NCBI RefSeq assembly: GCF_026967805.1
Contig: NZ_JAPVBG010000001.1
Span: forward strand, 1,612,047-1,676,046
Origin: Blastococcus sp. VKM Ac-2987
Lineage (GTDB): Bacteria; Actinomycetota; Actinomycetes; Mycobacteriales; Geodermatophilaceae
Reading direction: 5' to 3'
Length of the DNA: 64,000 bases
The notes beneath the pieces are model-generated. The model saw only the letters and a list, made by a program, of their open reading frames with translations, made no database searches and had not been told where the DNA came from. Of this stretch, positions 16,540 through 24,229 are shown in pieces. Each line of letters begins with the position of its first letter. Position 1 is the stretch's first letter. The position numbers and the translations under genes were made by a program.

Positions 16540-17901
16540 TCAGGCCGGTCTGGGGAGCCGGCAGGGGGAGGCGAACCTCCGCAGAGCCGGCGCGACGGGG
16601 CGGCCGTGGAGCAGCCCGTCGCACGAGCCGGCCGACAGCGCCGCGGAGTACACCGTCAGGGCCTCGCCCACCGCTTCGACGGTGCGGTCGACGTCCTCGT
16701 CGGTGTGCGCGGCCGAGATCACGAACGACTGGCCGAGGACGCCGCGACGGAGCATCTCCTGGAGGAACAGCGTGCGGAACTCCTGGGAGGGCCTCCCGAG
16801 GTGGTCGCGCGTCACGAAGACCAGGCAGGAGGACCGGCCCACCACGGTGAAGTGGTCCGCGATGCCCAGCGACGCCGCCGCCGCGTTCGCCCCGTCGGCC
16901 AGCCTGCGCCCCTGCGCCTCCATCGCGGCGACCACGTCCCGTTGCCGGTAGGCCTCCGCGACGGCCAGGTAGGCGGCCAGACCCGTGGTCTCCGCACCGT
17001 TCGTCGTGGACAGCAGGAAGGCCCTCGGCAGGTCCGTGCGCAGGCCCCCGAGCTCCATGAGCTCGCGCCGGCCCGCCAGGGCCGCCACCGCGAAACCGTT
17101 GCCGAGCGCCTTTCCCCAGGTCGAGAGGTCCGGGGTGGTGCCGTAGACCTGCTGCGCACCGCCCGTCGCCCAGCGCATCCCCGTGATGATCTCGTCGAAC
17201 ACCAGGACGAACCCGTCGCGGTCGGCCAGTGCCCGCAGCCCCGCGAGGAAACCCGGCTGCGGATCGGCCATCGCCGTCCCCGCCTCCAGCAGCACGCAGG
17301 CGATCCGTCCGGGGTACCGCTCCAGCAGGTCCTCGACGGAGCCGAGGTCGTTGTAGTCGAAGACCACCGAGAGGTCGCGGTGCGGGGCCGGGATCCCGGC
17401 GTCCATGTCCGTGGTGCCGATGAACCAGTCGTCGGTGGAGAAGAACGGCTGGGACCGGCACAGGGCCACCAGGTCTCGCCCCGTCACGGCCCGGGCCAGC
17501 TTGACCGCCGCGGTCGTGGCGTCGGAACCGTTCTTCGCGAACTTCACCATGTCCGCCCCGGGGACCTGCGCGAGGAACTGCTCCGCCGCCTGCAGCTCCC
17601 ACACGGACGGCCTGCTGAAACTGACGCCGGACCGCGCCGCTGCGACCACGGCCTCGACCACCGGTGCGTACGCGTGCCCGAGCGTCACCGACCGCAGGCC
17701 CATGCCGTACTCGACGAACCAGTTGCCGTCGACGTCCTGCACGTGGGCACCCTGCCCGCGGGCGATCACGGGTGCCATGCCCTCGGGGTACTGGTCGGAC
17801 CCGCGCGCGTAGGTGTGCGCTCCCCCGGGCACCAGCTCGTGCAGGCGCTGCTGCAGGGCGGTCGAGGTCGCGAAGGTCCGGTCCTCCGCCCAGGAGCTCA
17901 T
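16540..17901 (-). CDS. Class III PLP-dependent aminotransferase (glutamate-1-semialdehyde-mutase-like)
   Basis: The 453-residue enzyme has the class III fold: VPGGAHTYARGS near the N-terminus, the cofactor phosphate-binding NGSDATTAAVKLAR, the DEIITGMR motif with the PLP-ring Asp, and the Schiff-base lysine in STWGKALGNGF. It resembles the glutamate-1-semialdehyde aminomutase group, members of which also occur in sugar and antibiotic clusters. Given the neighbours it probably aminates a keto-sugar nucleotide or a side-chain precursor. The ATG at 17901 overlaps the PIG-L gene's TGA as ATGA. A 48-base gap separates it from the epimerase gene. Confidence 0.87.
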   Translation of the reverse strand: MSSWAEDRTFATSTALQQRLHELVPGGAHTYARGSDQYPEGMAPVIARGQGAHVQDVDGNWFVEYGMGLRSVTLGHAYAPVVEAVVAAARSGVSFSRPSVWELQAAEQFLAQVPGADMVKFAKNGSDATTAAVKLARAVTGRDLVALCRSQPFFSTDDWFIGTTDMDAGIPAPHRDLSVVFDYNDLGSVEDLLERYPGRIACVLLEAGTAMADPQPGFLAGLRALADRDGFVLVFDEIITGMRWATGGAQQVYGTTPDLSTWGKALGNGFAVAALAGRRELMELGGLRTDLPRAFLLSTTNGAETTGLAAYLAVAEAYRQRDVVAAMEAQGRRLADGANAAAASLGIADHFTVVGRSSCLVFVTRDHLGRPSQEFRTLFLQEMLRRGVLGQSFVISAAHTDEDVDRTVEAVGEALTVYSAALSAGSCDGLLHGRPVAPALRRFASPCRLPRPA

Positions 17902-18548
17902 CCGGCCCTCCCCGCAGCGATGTCGACGAGCAGCTTCTGGCACACGAAGCCCTCGGCGTAGCGGGACCTGCTCTCCATCCCGCGCAGACGCATGAGACCG
18001 CGGAAGACCTCGTCGTCCCACCAGTCCCGGCCTCCCTGCGAGGGGAAGCAGCGGTGCAGCAGCTCGACCTTCCGGTGCGCCTCGGTCTCCGTCAGGCGGA
18101 CGTAGGCGTTGGGGGGACGCAGGTCCCCGTCCCACTTGGGGATCTCGTAGTGCAGCACCAGCGCGTCCCGCCACACCGTCGTCACCAGGCGGCCCAGGAG
18201 ACGGTGGTCCTGGTGGGCGTCGTCGACCCGGGGCGCCAGGACGACGGTCGGCCGCAGGTCCCGGGCCGAGTCCTCGAGGGTCTCCTTGACGGCGTCCCAG
18301 TGCGCCGGCAGTCGCCCGTCCGGCAGGTCCAGGACCCGCACGGTGGCGCCCGGGAAGAACTGCGGCAGGGCGGCGGCGGCCTCCTCCTGCCGCTCGGGGG
18401 TGCCGGTCAGGACCAGCCCGTGCACCGTCGTGGACGGGCGGCCGGCCAGGGTCAGGAGGGTGCCACCGCAGCCGATCTCGATGTCGTCGGGGTGGGCGCC
18501 CACGCACAGGATGTCGAGCCGGCCGCCGGGCGGCGTCACGCCGATCAC
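17898..18548 (-). CDS. PIG-L/LmbE family zinc deacetylase
   Basis: The 216-residue protein begins with the PIG-L signature AHPDDIEIGCGG (zinc ligands His, Asp) and has DAHQDH later, the second His ligand motif. Family members deacetylate N-acetylglucosamine-type groups on sugars, lipids or small thiols. In this operon it may act on the nucleotide sugar or on an acylated amino-sugar intermediate. The GTG at 18548 is the natural start, and the stop overlaps the aminotransferase ATG, so the two are translationally coupled. Confidence 0.87.
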   Translation of the reverse strand: MIGVTPPGGRLDILCVGAHPDDIEIGCGGTLLTLAGRPSTTVHGLVLTGTPERQEEAAAALPQFFPGATVRVLDLPDGRLPAHWDAVKETLEDSARDLRPTVVLAPRVDDAHQDHRLLGRLVTTVWRDALVLHYEIPKWDGDLRPPNAYVRLTETEAHRKVELLHRCFPSQGGRDWWDDEVFRGLMRLRGMESRSRYAEGFVCQKLLVDIAAGRAG

Positions 18549-18590
18549 GACGCCACGTCTCTTCCCCGGGTCCCGGAGGATCCTCGCCGG

Positions 18591-19436
18591 CTACCCGGCA
18601 TCGACCGCACTGGGCTCCGGCAGGACGACCGGGACGACCCGGGGTCCCGGGTCGACAGGCCTCTCCCGCCACACGGCCCACGGGCTGATCCCGCTCCGGT
18701 ACTGGTCCTCGAGGGCGCTCCGCTCCTTGAGGGTGTCCATCGGGGCCCAGAAGCCGTCGTAGGAGGTGGCACAGAGCTTGCCGTGCGCCGCGGCCCGCGC
18801 GAACCCGTCCATGACGAGGTCGTCGCCCTCTTCCAGGTAGTCGTAGATCGTCTGCCGCAGGATGAAGTAGCCCCCGTTGATGCGCATGGACATGTCCGCG
18901 ACCGGGGTGAGGCCGGTGACCCGATCCCCTCCCGCCGTCTCCACGACGTGGAACGAGTCCTGGGGCTTGACCGCGAGCAGGCTCGCCACCGCGTCCTTGG
19001 ACTCGAACTCGTCGATGAGGTCGTTCATGGGCGCGTCGGTCAGCACGTCGCCGTAGTTGGCCAGGAAGATCTCGTCGCCCTCGAGGTAGGGACGCACCCG
19101 GCGCAGCCGCTCGCCGATGGCCGTGGAGATTCCCGTGTCGATGAAGGTGATCGTCCACTCGCTGATGTCGGTGGCGAGCATCTCCACGTGCCGGCCGCCC
19201 TTGGTGAGCACGAAGTCGTTGGAATTCGTCTCCCGGTAGTCGAGAAAGTAGTTCTTCACCGCATCGGCCCCGTAACCGAGGCAGAGGATGAACTCCTTGT
19301 GGCCGAAGTGCGCGTAGTACCGCATCACGTGCCACAGCACCGGCCGGCTGCCGATGGGCATCATCGGCTTGGGCAGCGACTCCGGACCCGTCCGGATCCG
19401 CATGCCCAACCCGCCGCAGAATATGACGACCTTCAT
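18591..19436 (-). CDS. rfbF: Glucose-1-phosphate cytidylyltransferase
   Basis: The 281-residue nucleotidyltransferase has the NTP-binding start KVVIFCGGLGMR followed by KPMMPIG, then WHVMRYYAHFGHKEFILCLGYGAD and NYGDVLTDAP, all close to RfbF (CTP + glucose-1-phosphate to CDP-glucose). The C-terminal WAPMDTLKE is also typical. A strong ribosome site (GAGGGAGGA) lies five bases before the ATG at 19436. It supplies the activated sugar for the operon, yet the usual partner CDP-glucose 4,6-dehydratase is not in this window and must be elsewhere or replaced. Confidence 0.9.
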   Translation of the reverse strand: MKVVIFCGGLGMRIRTGPESLPKPMMPIGSRPVLWHVMRYYAHFGHKEFILCLGYGADAVKNYFLDYRETNSNDFVLTKGGRHVEMLATDISEWTITFIDTGISTAIGERLRRVRPYLEGDEIFLANYGDVLTDAPMNDLIDEFESKDAVASLLAVKPQDSFHVVETAGGDRVTGLTPVADMSMRINGGYFILRQTIYDYLEEGDDLVMDGFARAAAHGKLCATSYDGFWAPMDTLKERSALEDQYRSGISPWAVWRERPVDPGPRVVPVVLPEPSAVDAG

Positions 19437-19456
19437 GGATGTCCTCCCTCGGGCCT

Positions 19457-20686
19457 TCAGAGAATCTCGAGCCGGGGCAGCGCCACGACGAGCCTGCCGC
19501 CCCAGTCCCGGACGTAGCTGAGCTGGTCGGATATCTCCTCCCTGAGATTCCAGGGCATGATCAGGACGTAGTCCGGCCGGGCCTCCGCGAGCGCCTCGGG
19601 CGCATGGATCGGGATGTGCGTCCCCGGCAGGAACCTGCCCTGCTTGAACGGGTTCCGGTCGACGGAGAAGGCGACCAGGTCCGACCGGACACCGCAGTGG
19701 TTGAGCAGCGTGTTGCCCTTGCCGGGCGCGCCGTAGGCCACGACCGTCTCGCCCCGGCGGGAGCGTTCCACGAGGAACTCCACCAGGTCGTTGCGCACCC
19801 GGGCGACGGCCAGGGCGAACCCGGCGTGGCCCTCGAGGGTGCTCAGGCCCGCTGCCCGCTCGTCAGCGAGCACGGCGGCCACGGCGGCGCTCGGTGGCGT
19901 GGCCGACTCGGCCGGCATCGACCAGGTGCGCAGCGACCCGCCGTGCGTCGGCAGCTCCTCGACGTCCACGACCACGAGGCCCGCCTCGGCCAGGACCCGC
20001 TGCGTCGTCAGGAGCGACAGGTACGAGTAGTGCTCGTGGTAGATGGTGTCGTACTCGTTGCCCTCGATGAGCCGCAGCAGGTGCGGGATCTCGATGGTGA
20101 CCGTCCCGCCGTCGGCCACCAGCCGGCGCAGGCCCCTGGCGAAGTCGACGATGTCGGGGACGTGGGCGAACACGTTGTTGGCCACGACCAGGTCGGCCGC
20201 CCCGTGCCGGGCCGCGACGTCGGCGCCGGTCGCCTCCCCGAGGAAGACGACCTCGGTCGGGACACCGCGGGCGACGGCTGCCTCCGCCACGTTGGCCGCA
20301 GGCTCGATGCCGAGCGCCCGGATGCCCCGGTGGACGACGTGCTCGAGGAGGTAGCCGTCGTTGCTCGCCACCTCGACGATGAAGGAGTCCGGTCCGAGAC
20401 CCAGCCTTCCGACGGCCTCCTCGACGAAACCCTTGGCGTGCGCCACCCAGGAGTCGCTGTAGGAGGAGAAGTACGCGTAGTGGCTGAAGATGTCGCCCGC
20501 GTCGATGTAGGCCGGCAGCTGCACCAGGAGGCACCGGGCGCAGATGCGCACGTGCAGCGGGTAGAACGTCTCGGCGGTGTCGAGCTGGTCGGCCGTCAGG
20601 TAGCTCTCGCAGGGTGGGGACATCCCCAGGTCCACGAAGGTGTCGACCAGGGGTGCGGAGCAGAGTCGGCAGTGCGGTGCGCTCAT
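19457..20686 (-). CDS. Zinc-binding C-methyltransferase for nucleotide sugars
   Basis: The 409-residue protein has the three-part layout of sugar C-methyltransferases such as TylC3/NovU. An N-terminal zinc-binding domain (CRLC at residues 6-9 and a second CxxC, CARC) is followed by an AdoMet-binding domain (VEVASNDGYLLEHV, DLVVANNVFAHVPD, and the active-site-like IYHEHYSYLS). The C-terminal Rossmann-like domain contains YGAPGKGNTLLN. These enzymes methylate C-3 of a 4-keto sugar nucleotide. The ATG at 20686 has GAGGTGG five bases upstream. It is the first gene of the minus-strand sugar operon and is divergent from the RmlC-like gene across an 80-base promoter region. Confidence 0.88.
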   Translation of the reverse strand: MSAPHCRLCSAPLVDTFVDLGMSPPCESYLTADQLDTAETFYPLHVRICARCLLVQLPAYIDAGDIFSHYAYFSSYSDSWVAHAKGFVEEAVGRLGLGPDSFIVEVASNDGYLLEHVVHRGIRALGIEPAANVAEAAVARGVPTEVVFLGEATGADVAARHGAADLVVANNVFAHVPDIVDFARGLRRLVADGGTVTIEIPHLLRLIEGNEYDTIYHEHYSYLSLLTTQRVLAEAGLVVVDVEELPTHGGSLRTWSMPAESATPPSAAVAAVLADERAAGLSTLEGHAGFALAVARVRNDLVEFLVERSRRGETVVAYGAPGKGNTLLNHCGVRSDLVAFSVDRNPFKQGRFLPGTHIPIHAPEALAEARPDYVLIMPWNLREEISDQLSYVRDWGGRLVVALPRLEIL

Positions 20687-20766
20687 GTACGCCACCTCGA
20701 CGTCGTCCGGAACGGGTGACATGCTCGGCTGCCGTCGACGGCAGCACGGGCGGAGGAGCGGGGACC
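20687..20766. promoter_or_regulatory. Divergent promoter region of the sugar-nucleotide genes
   Basis: Only 80 bases separate the starts of the minus-strand C-methyltransferase operon and the plus-strand RmlC-like gene, so both promoters must lie here, in part overlapping the leaders. Ribosome sites GAGGTGG (minus) and CGGAGGAG (plus) can be seen. No -10/-35 boxes could be assigned. Confidence 0.4.
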
Positions 20767-21354
20767 ATGCGCTGGAGCTCCACACGCATCCCGGGCGTCA
20801 TCGAGTTCACGCCCTCGCCGCACGTGGACGACCGGGGGTTCTTCAGCCGGACGTTCGATGCGGACGTCGCTCGTGAGGCGGGGGTGGACCCGCACGGCTT
20901 CGTCCAGGACAGCATGTCGCGGTCCCGGCAGGGCGTGATCCGCGGGCTGCACGTCCGCGTCGGGGACGGCGAGAGCAAGCTGGTCCGCTGCTCGTCGGGA
21001 CGGGTCTTCGACGTCGTCGTCGACCTCCGCCCGGGGTCCCCCACCCACCTGGAATGGATCTCGGTCGTCCTCGACGGGGAGCAGCAGAACTCGATCTACA
21101 TCCCGGCCGGCTGCGCCCACGGGTTCCAGGCCCTCACCGAACCTGCGGACACGGCTTACCGGATCGACCGGCGTCACGATCCCCACGAAGACCTCACCAT
21201 CGCCCACGACGACCCCCAGCTCGCTGTCCCATGGCCGCTCCCCGCCGTCGCGATGTCACGGTCCGACGCCACGGCGCCCCCACTGGCGCAGTTGTCGGCG
21301 TCGCTGAGCACCATCAGGGCCGGAGTGCGGACGGACGGGCCGCCGGCGGGGTGA
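20767..21354 (+). CDS. RmlC-like nucleotide-sugar 3,5-epimerase
   Basis: The 195-residue protein has the RmlC cupin pattern: DDRGFFSRTFD, the substrate and catalytic His region GVIRGLHV, DVVVDLRPGSPT, AGCAHGFQAL and the ending IAHDDPQLAVPWPL. It would epimerise a 4-keto-6-deoxy sugar nucleotide made in this locus. In classical RmlC the last catalytic element reads like DYYxPxxE; here it reads RRHDPHED, so the Tyr position is altered and activity may be restricted to one epimerisation or changed. A GGAGGAG ribosome site supports the ATG at 20767. Confidence 0.85.
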   Translation: MRWSSTRIPGVIEFTPSPHVDDRGFFSRTFDADVAREAGVDPHGFVQDSMSRSRQGVIRGLHVRVGDGESKLVRCSSGRVFDVVVDLRPGSPTHLEWISVVLDGEQQNSIYIPAGCAHGFQALTEPADTAYRIDRRHDPHEDLTIAHDDPQLAVPWPLPAVAMSRSDATAPPLAQLSASLSTIRAGVRTDGPPAG

Positions 21355-21811
21355 TCCGGAGCCAGGGACGGGAAGCTCGTCGCTGTGGGCCCGTTCGGGC
21401 CCGCACGCCGGGAGAGTGCGACCTCCAGCAGAGCTTCATGATGGCGCCCTCCCCTTCCGCCCAGCGGTGCGGCGAACCCTCGGCCGGCAGCCGCCGCCCG
21501 TACATCCGCGCACGTTAGGGACGAGGCAGGAGCGGAGGGAGTTCTGCCTCCCGCCGATCAGCCGCCCCAGCGCGCCCCCACGAGGCGTGCGGGCTCGGTG
21601 ACGCAGGCCCCCGCGGACGCCTCGCGGGGGGCGATACCCGCCGGGCCCGGTGCGTGCCGCGGTACCTTCCGACAGCCGACGCGGGGGGACGCACGGTCGC
21701 CGATGGGCTCTTCGGCCTCGATCGGGCCGCGCCGCCGTGACCCCGGGCTGGTCACGACTCGCGGGCGGTGTGCCGTGTCCGCCGCCACCCGCGGGAGGGG
21801 AGGACCCACCG
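21355..21811. other. Intergenic region between the RmlC-like and pyruvyl transferase genes
   Basis: About 457 bases. Apart from the hairpin near its start I see no gene. The frame of the downstream gene stays open upstream to 21650, but the residues there are shadow-like. The strong ribosome site GGGAGGGGAGG at 21793-21803 fixes the downstream start at 21812. Confidence 0.5.
21385..21406 (+). terminator. Stem-loop after the RmlC-like gene
   Basis: TGTGGGCCC pairs with GGGCCCGCA (nine pairs including one G-U) around GTTC, 30 bases after the stop. There is no U-tract. Probable intrinsic terminator of the actinobacterial type. Confidence 0.45.
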
Positions 21812-23107
21812 ATGCGAGTTCTCGTGGAGAACGGCGAGTACTGGCTCAACAACAAGGGCGACCAGGCCATGCTGGACGTGTCGGTCGGGCGGTGCACCGA
21901 ACGCTGGCCCGGGGCGCGCATCGGCGTCCTCACGTCGGCGCCCCGGCTGCTCCAGGCCTACGAACCGGCGGCGGAACCGATCTGGTACGAGCGCGGCGGC
22001 GCCTGGAACGGCCGTGGCCCGGTCGGGCTCCCCGGGGTGGCCGACCTGCTGGACCGGCTGGGCCCGTCACGCACCGGCCCGGTGCTGAACGGCTGGGACG
22101 CCGTCGTCGCCCGCACCGCCCGCATCCACCGCGGTTCGTCGCCCCCGCCGCCTCGGGCGGAGCGCGTCCTGCACCGCGACGGTGGCACCTTGCCCGACGC
22201 GCTGGCCGAGGCGTCCGGTGTCATCGCCATCGGCGGCGGATACCTCACGGACGTCGACCGCTCGCAGACCGCCCGCACGCTCGACCTCCTCGAGTACGCG
22301 ACCGCGCGGCGCATCCCCACCGCGATGCTGGGGCAGGGGATCGGCCCGTTGGAGGACGGCGATCTCCGGGAGCGGGCAGCCCGGGTCCTGCCGGCCGTCG
22401 GGCTGATCGCCCTCCGCGAGGGGCTGCGAGGTCCCGCCGTGCTCCGCGGGCTCGGGGTCCGGGACGACCGCATCGTGGTCACCGGTGACGACGCCGTGGA
22501 GCTGGGGTACGGGCTGCGCCCGGACCGGCTCGGCGCAGCGATCGGCGTCTGTCTCCGCATAGCGGACTACTCACCCGTCGGGTCTGCGACGCGCGCCGCG
22601 GTCGGTCGGGGGCTGCGGGCGGCCGCGCGCGAGCACCGGGCCGCGCTCGCTCCCGTCATCGTCTCCGAGCACGGCGCCGAGGACCGGAGGGCGACGCTGC
22701 CCCTGGTCGAGGAGGCGCTCGACGTCCTACCGCCCCCCGGCCGCTTCGCTCCCGCACGCGAGCTGATCCGGCGGGTCGGGGAGTGCCGGGTGATGGTCAC
22801 CGGCGCCTACCACGCCGCGGTCTTCGCGATGTCGCAGGGGATCCCGGTCGTCGCCCTCTCGAGCTCGCAGTACTACGACGACAAGTTCGAGGGCCTGGCC
22901 GACATGTTCGGCTGCGGTCTCGACCTCGTCCGCCTCGCGGCCGACGACGACAGCGTGGCGGAACGGCTCCTCGGGGCAGTGTCCGGACGGTGGCGTGCGG
23001 CACCGGATCAGCGGGCCGCTCTCCTGGAGAGCGCGTCGCACCAGGTCGGGCTCAGCCGCGCGGCGTTCGACCAGGCGGCCACGTTGCTGGAGGGAGGAGC
23101 GGCGTGA
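21812..23107 (+). CDS. Polysaccharide pyruvyl transferase family protein
   Basis: The 431-residue protein fits the pyruvyl transferase family (WcaK/CsaB-like), which adds pyruvate ketals from phosphoenolpyruvate to sugars. It opens with ENGEYWLNNKGDQAML, the family's typical first motif, has GVIAIGGGYLTDV and AMLGQGIGPL in the middle, and has the C-terminal VTGAYHAAVFAMSQGIPVVAL (conserved His of the substrate site). The ATG at 21812 follows a strong GGGAGGGGAGG ribosome site. Its TGA overlaps the GTG of the next gene (GTGA), so it is coupled to the GT4. It probably decorates the exopolysaccharide. Confidence 0.85.
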   Translation: MRVLVENGEYWLNNKGDQAMLDVSVGRCTERWPGARIGVLTSAPRLLQAYEPAAEPIWYERGGAWNGRGPVGLPGVADLLDRLGPSRTGPVLNGWDAVVARTARIHRGSSPPPPRAERVLHRDGGTLPDALAEASGVIAIGGGYLTDVDRSQTARTLDLLEYATARRIPTAMLGQGIGPLEDGDLRERAARVLPAVGLIALREGLRGPAVLRGLGVRDDRIVVTGDDAVELGYGLRPDRLGAAIGVCLRIADYSPVGSATRAAVGRGLRAAAREHRAALAPVIVSEHGAEDRRATLPLVEEALDVLPPPGRFAPARELIRRVGECRVMVTGAYHAAVFAMSQGIPVVALSSSQYYDDKFEGLADMFGCGLDLVRLAADDDSVAERLLGAVSGRWRAAPDQRAALLESASHQVGLSRAAFDQAATLLEGGAA

Positions 23108-24210
23108 CGCCGAACATCACCCTGGTGCACGAGCGGTTCACCGAGGTCGCCGGTTCCGAGCACGTCGTCGAGCAGCTCTCCGTCCAGTGGCCGGCCGCGC
23201 CGGTCCACGTGGCGCTGGCACGCCCGTCCGGTGTCCCCGCCGGGCTGAACCCACCGGAGACCACCTGGTTGGACCACCTCTACCGGCTCCTCGGGCGCAG
23301 GACGTACGCACCGCTGACCCCGCTCATGCCGAGCGCGTTCCGCGGGATGAGGTTGGACGGGGCCGATGTCGTCGTCATCAGCCACCACGCCTTCGCCACG
23401 CAGGCGGCCTTCGCGACCTCGGCGCCCACGGTCGCCTACGTCCACAGCCCGGCGCGGTGGGCGTGGGAGACCTCGATGCGCTCCGGAGAGGGCGGCGGGC
23501 GGCTGGGTGCCTCCGCCCTGCGGGCGCTCGCCTCCGCCGCGCGGCGGGACGAACTCGCCGCGGCTCCCCGGCTCACCGCGATCGTGGCGAACTCGACAGC
23601 GGTCGCGGACCGCATCCGGCGGTGGTGGGACCGGGACGCCGTCGTCGTCCACCCGCCGGTGGACACGGAGGCGTTCACCCCTGACCCGGGCCTGCCTCGG
23701 GAGGATTTCTTCCTCCTGGCGGGCCGGCTCGTGCCCTACAAGCGACCGGATGTGGCGATCAGGGCGGCGAACCTGGCCGGCGCACCGCTGGTCGTGGTCG
23801 GGGACGGGCGCAGCGCCGATCTGTGCCGGAAGCTGGCCGGCCCGACGGTCCGCTTCGCCGGGCGGGTGCCCCACGCGGACCTGCTCGACCTGCAGCGAAG
23901 AGCACGGGCCCTGCTGATGCCAGGTGTCGAGGACTTCGGCATCGTCCCCGTCGAAGCGATGGCGTGCGGTACCCCGGTCATCGCGCTCGGCGCGGGTGGC
24001 GTGCTGGACACCGTCCTCCCCGGCGTCACCGGGCAGTTCGTGGCGGCCTCCGCCTCGGACGAGTCGGTGGTCGAGAGCTTCGCGACCGCGCTGTCCGAGT
24101 TCGAGGACGCGGACTACGACCGCGTCCGCATCCGCAGGCACGCCGAGGGCTTCTCCCGCCCGATCTTCCGGCGGCGCATGCAGGAGGTCGTGGACGGCGT
24201 GCTGGGCTGA
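23104..24210 (+). CDS. GT4 family glycosyltransferase
   Basis: The 368-residue GT-B enzyme has a variable N-terminal acceptor domain (VAYVHSPARWAWE) and the C-terminal donor domain with AGRLVPYKRPDVAIRAA, MPGVEDFGIVPVEAMACGTPVIALGAGG (the EX7E motif of GT4 retaining enzymes). It would transfer a sugar from a nucleotide donor to a lipid-linked intermediate on the cytoplasmic face. The GTG start at 23104 overlaps the preceding stop and has GGAGGGAGGAG before it. It converges on the beta-helix lipoprotein gene with 19 bases between stops. Confidence 0.88.
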   Translation: MTPNITLVHERFTEVAGSEHVVEQLSVQWPAAPVHVALARPSGVPAGLNPPETTWLDHLYRLLGRRTYAPLTPLMPSAFRGMRLDGADVVVISHHAFATQAAFATSAPTVAYVHSPARWAWETSMRSGEGGGRLGASALRALASAARRDELAAAPRLTAIVANSTAVADRIRRWWDRDAVVVHPPVDTEAFTPDPGLPREDFFLLAGRLVPYKRPDVAIRAANLAGAPLVVVGDGRSADLCRKLAGPTVRFAGRVPHADLLDLQRRARALLMPGVEDFGIVPVEAMACGTPVIALGAGGVLDTVLPGVTGQFVAASASDESVVESFATALSEFEDADYDRVRIRRHAEGFSRPIFRRRMQEVVDGVLG

Positions 24211-24229
24211 CTGCTGCCCGGATCGGTCG

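Noticed and set aside
16505-17602. Minus-strand frame of 365 codons within the aminotransferase gene
   Set aside because: It is the out-of-frame reading of the class III aminotransferase, whose PLP motifs lie in the other frame.
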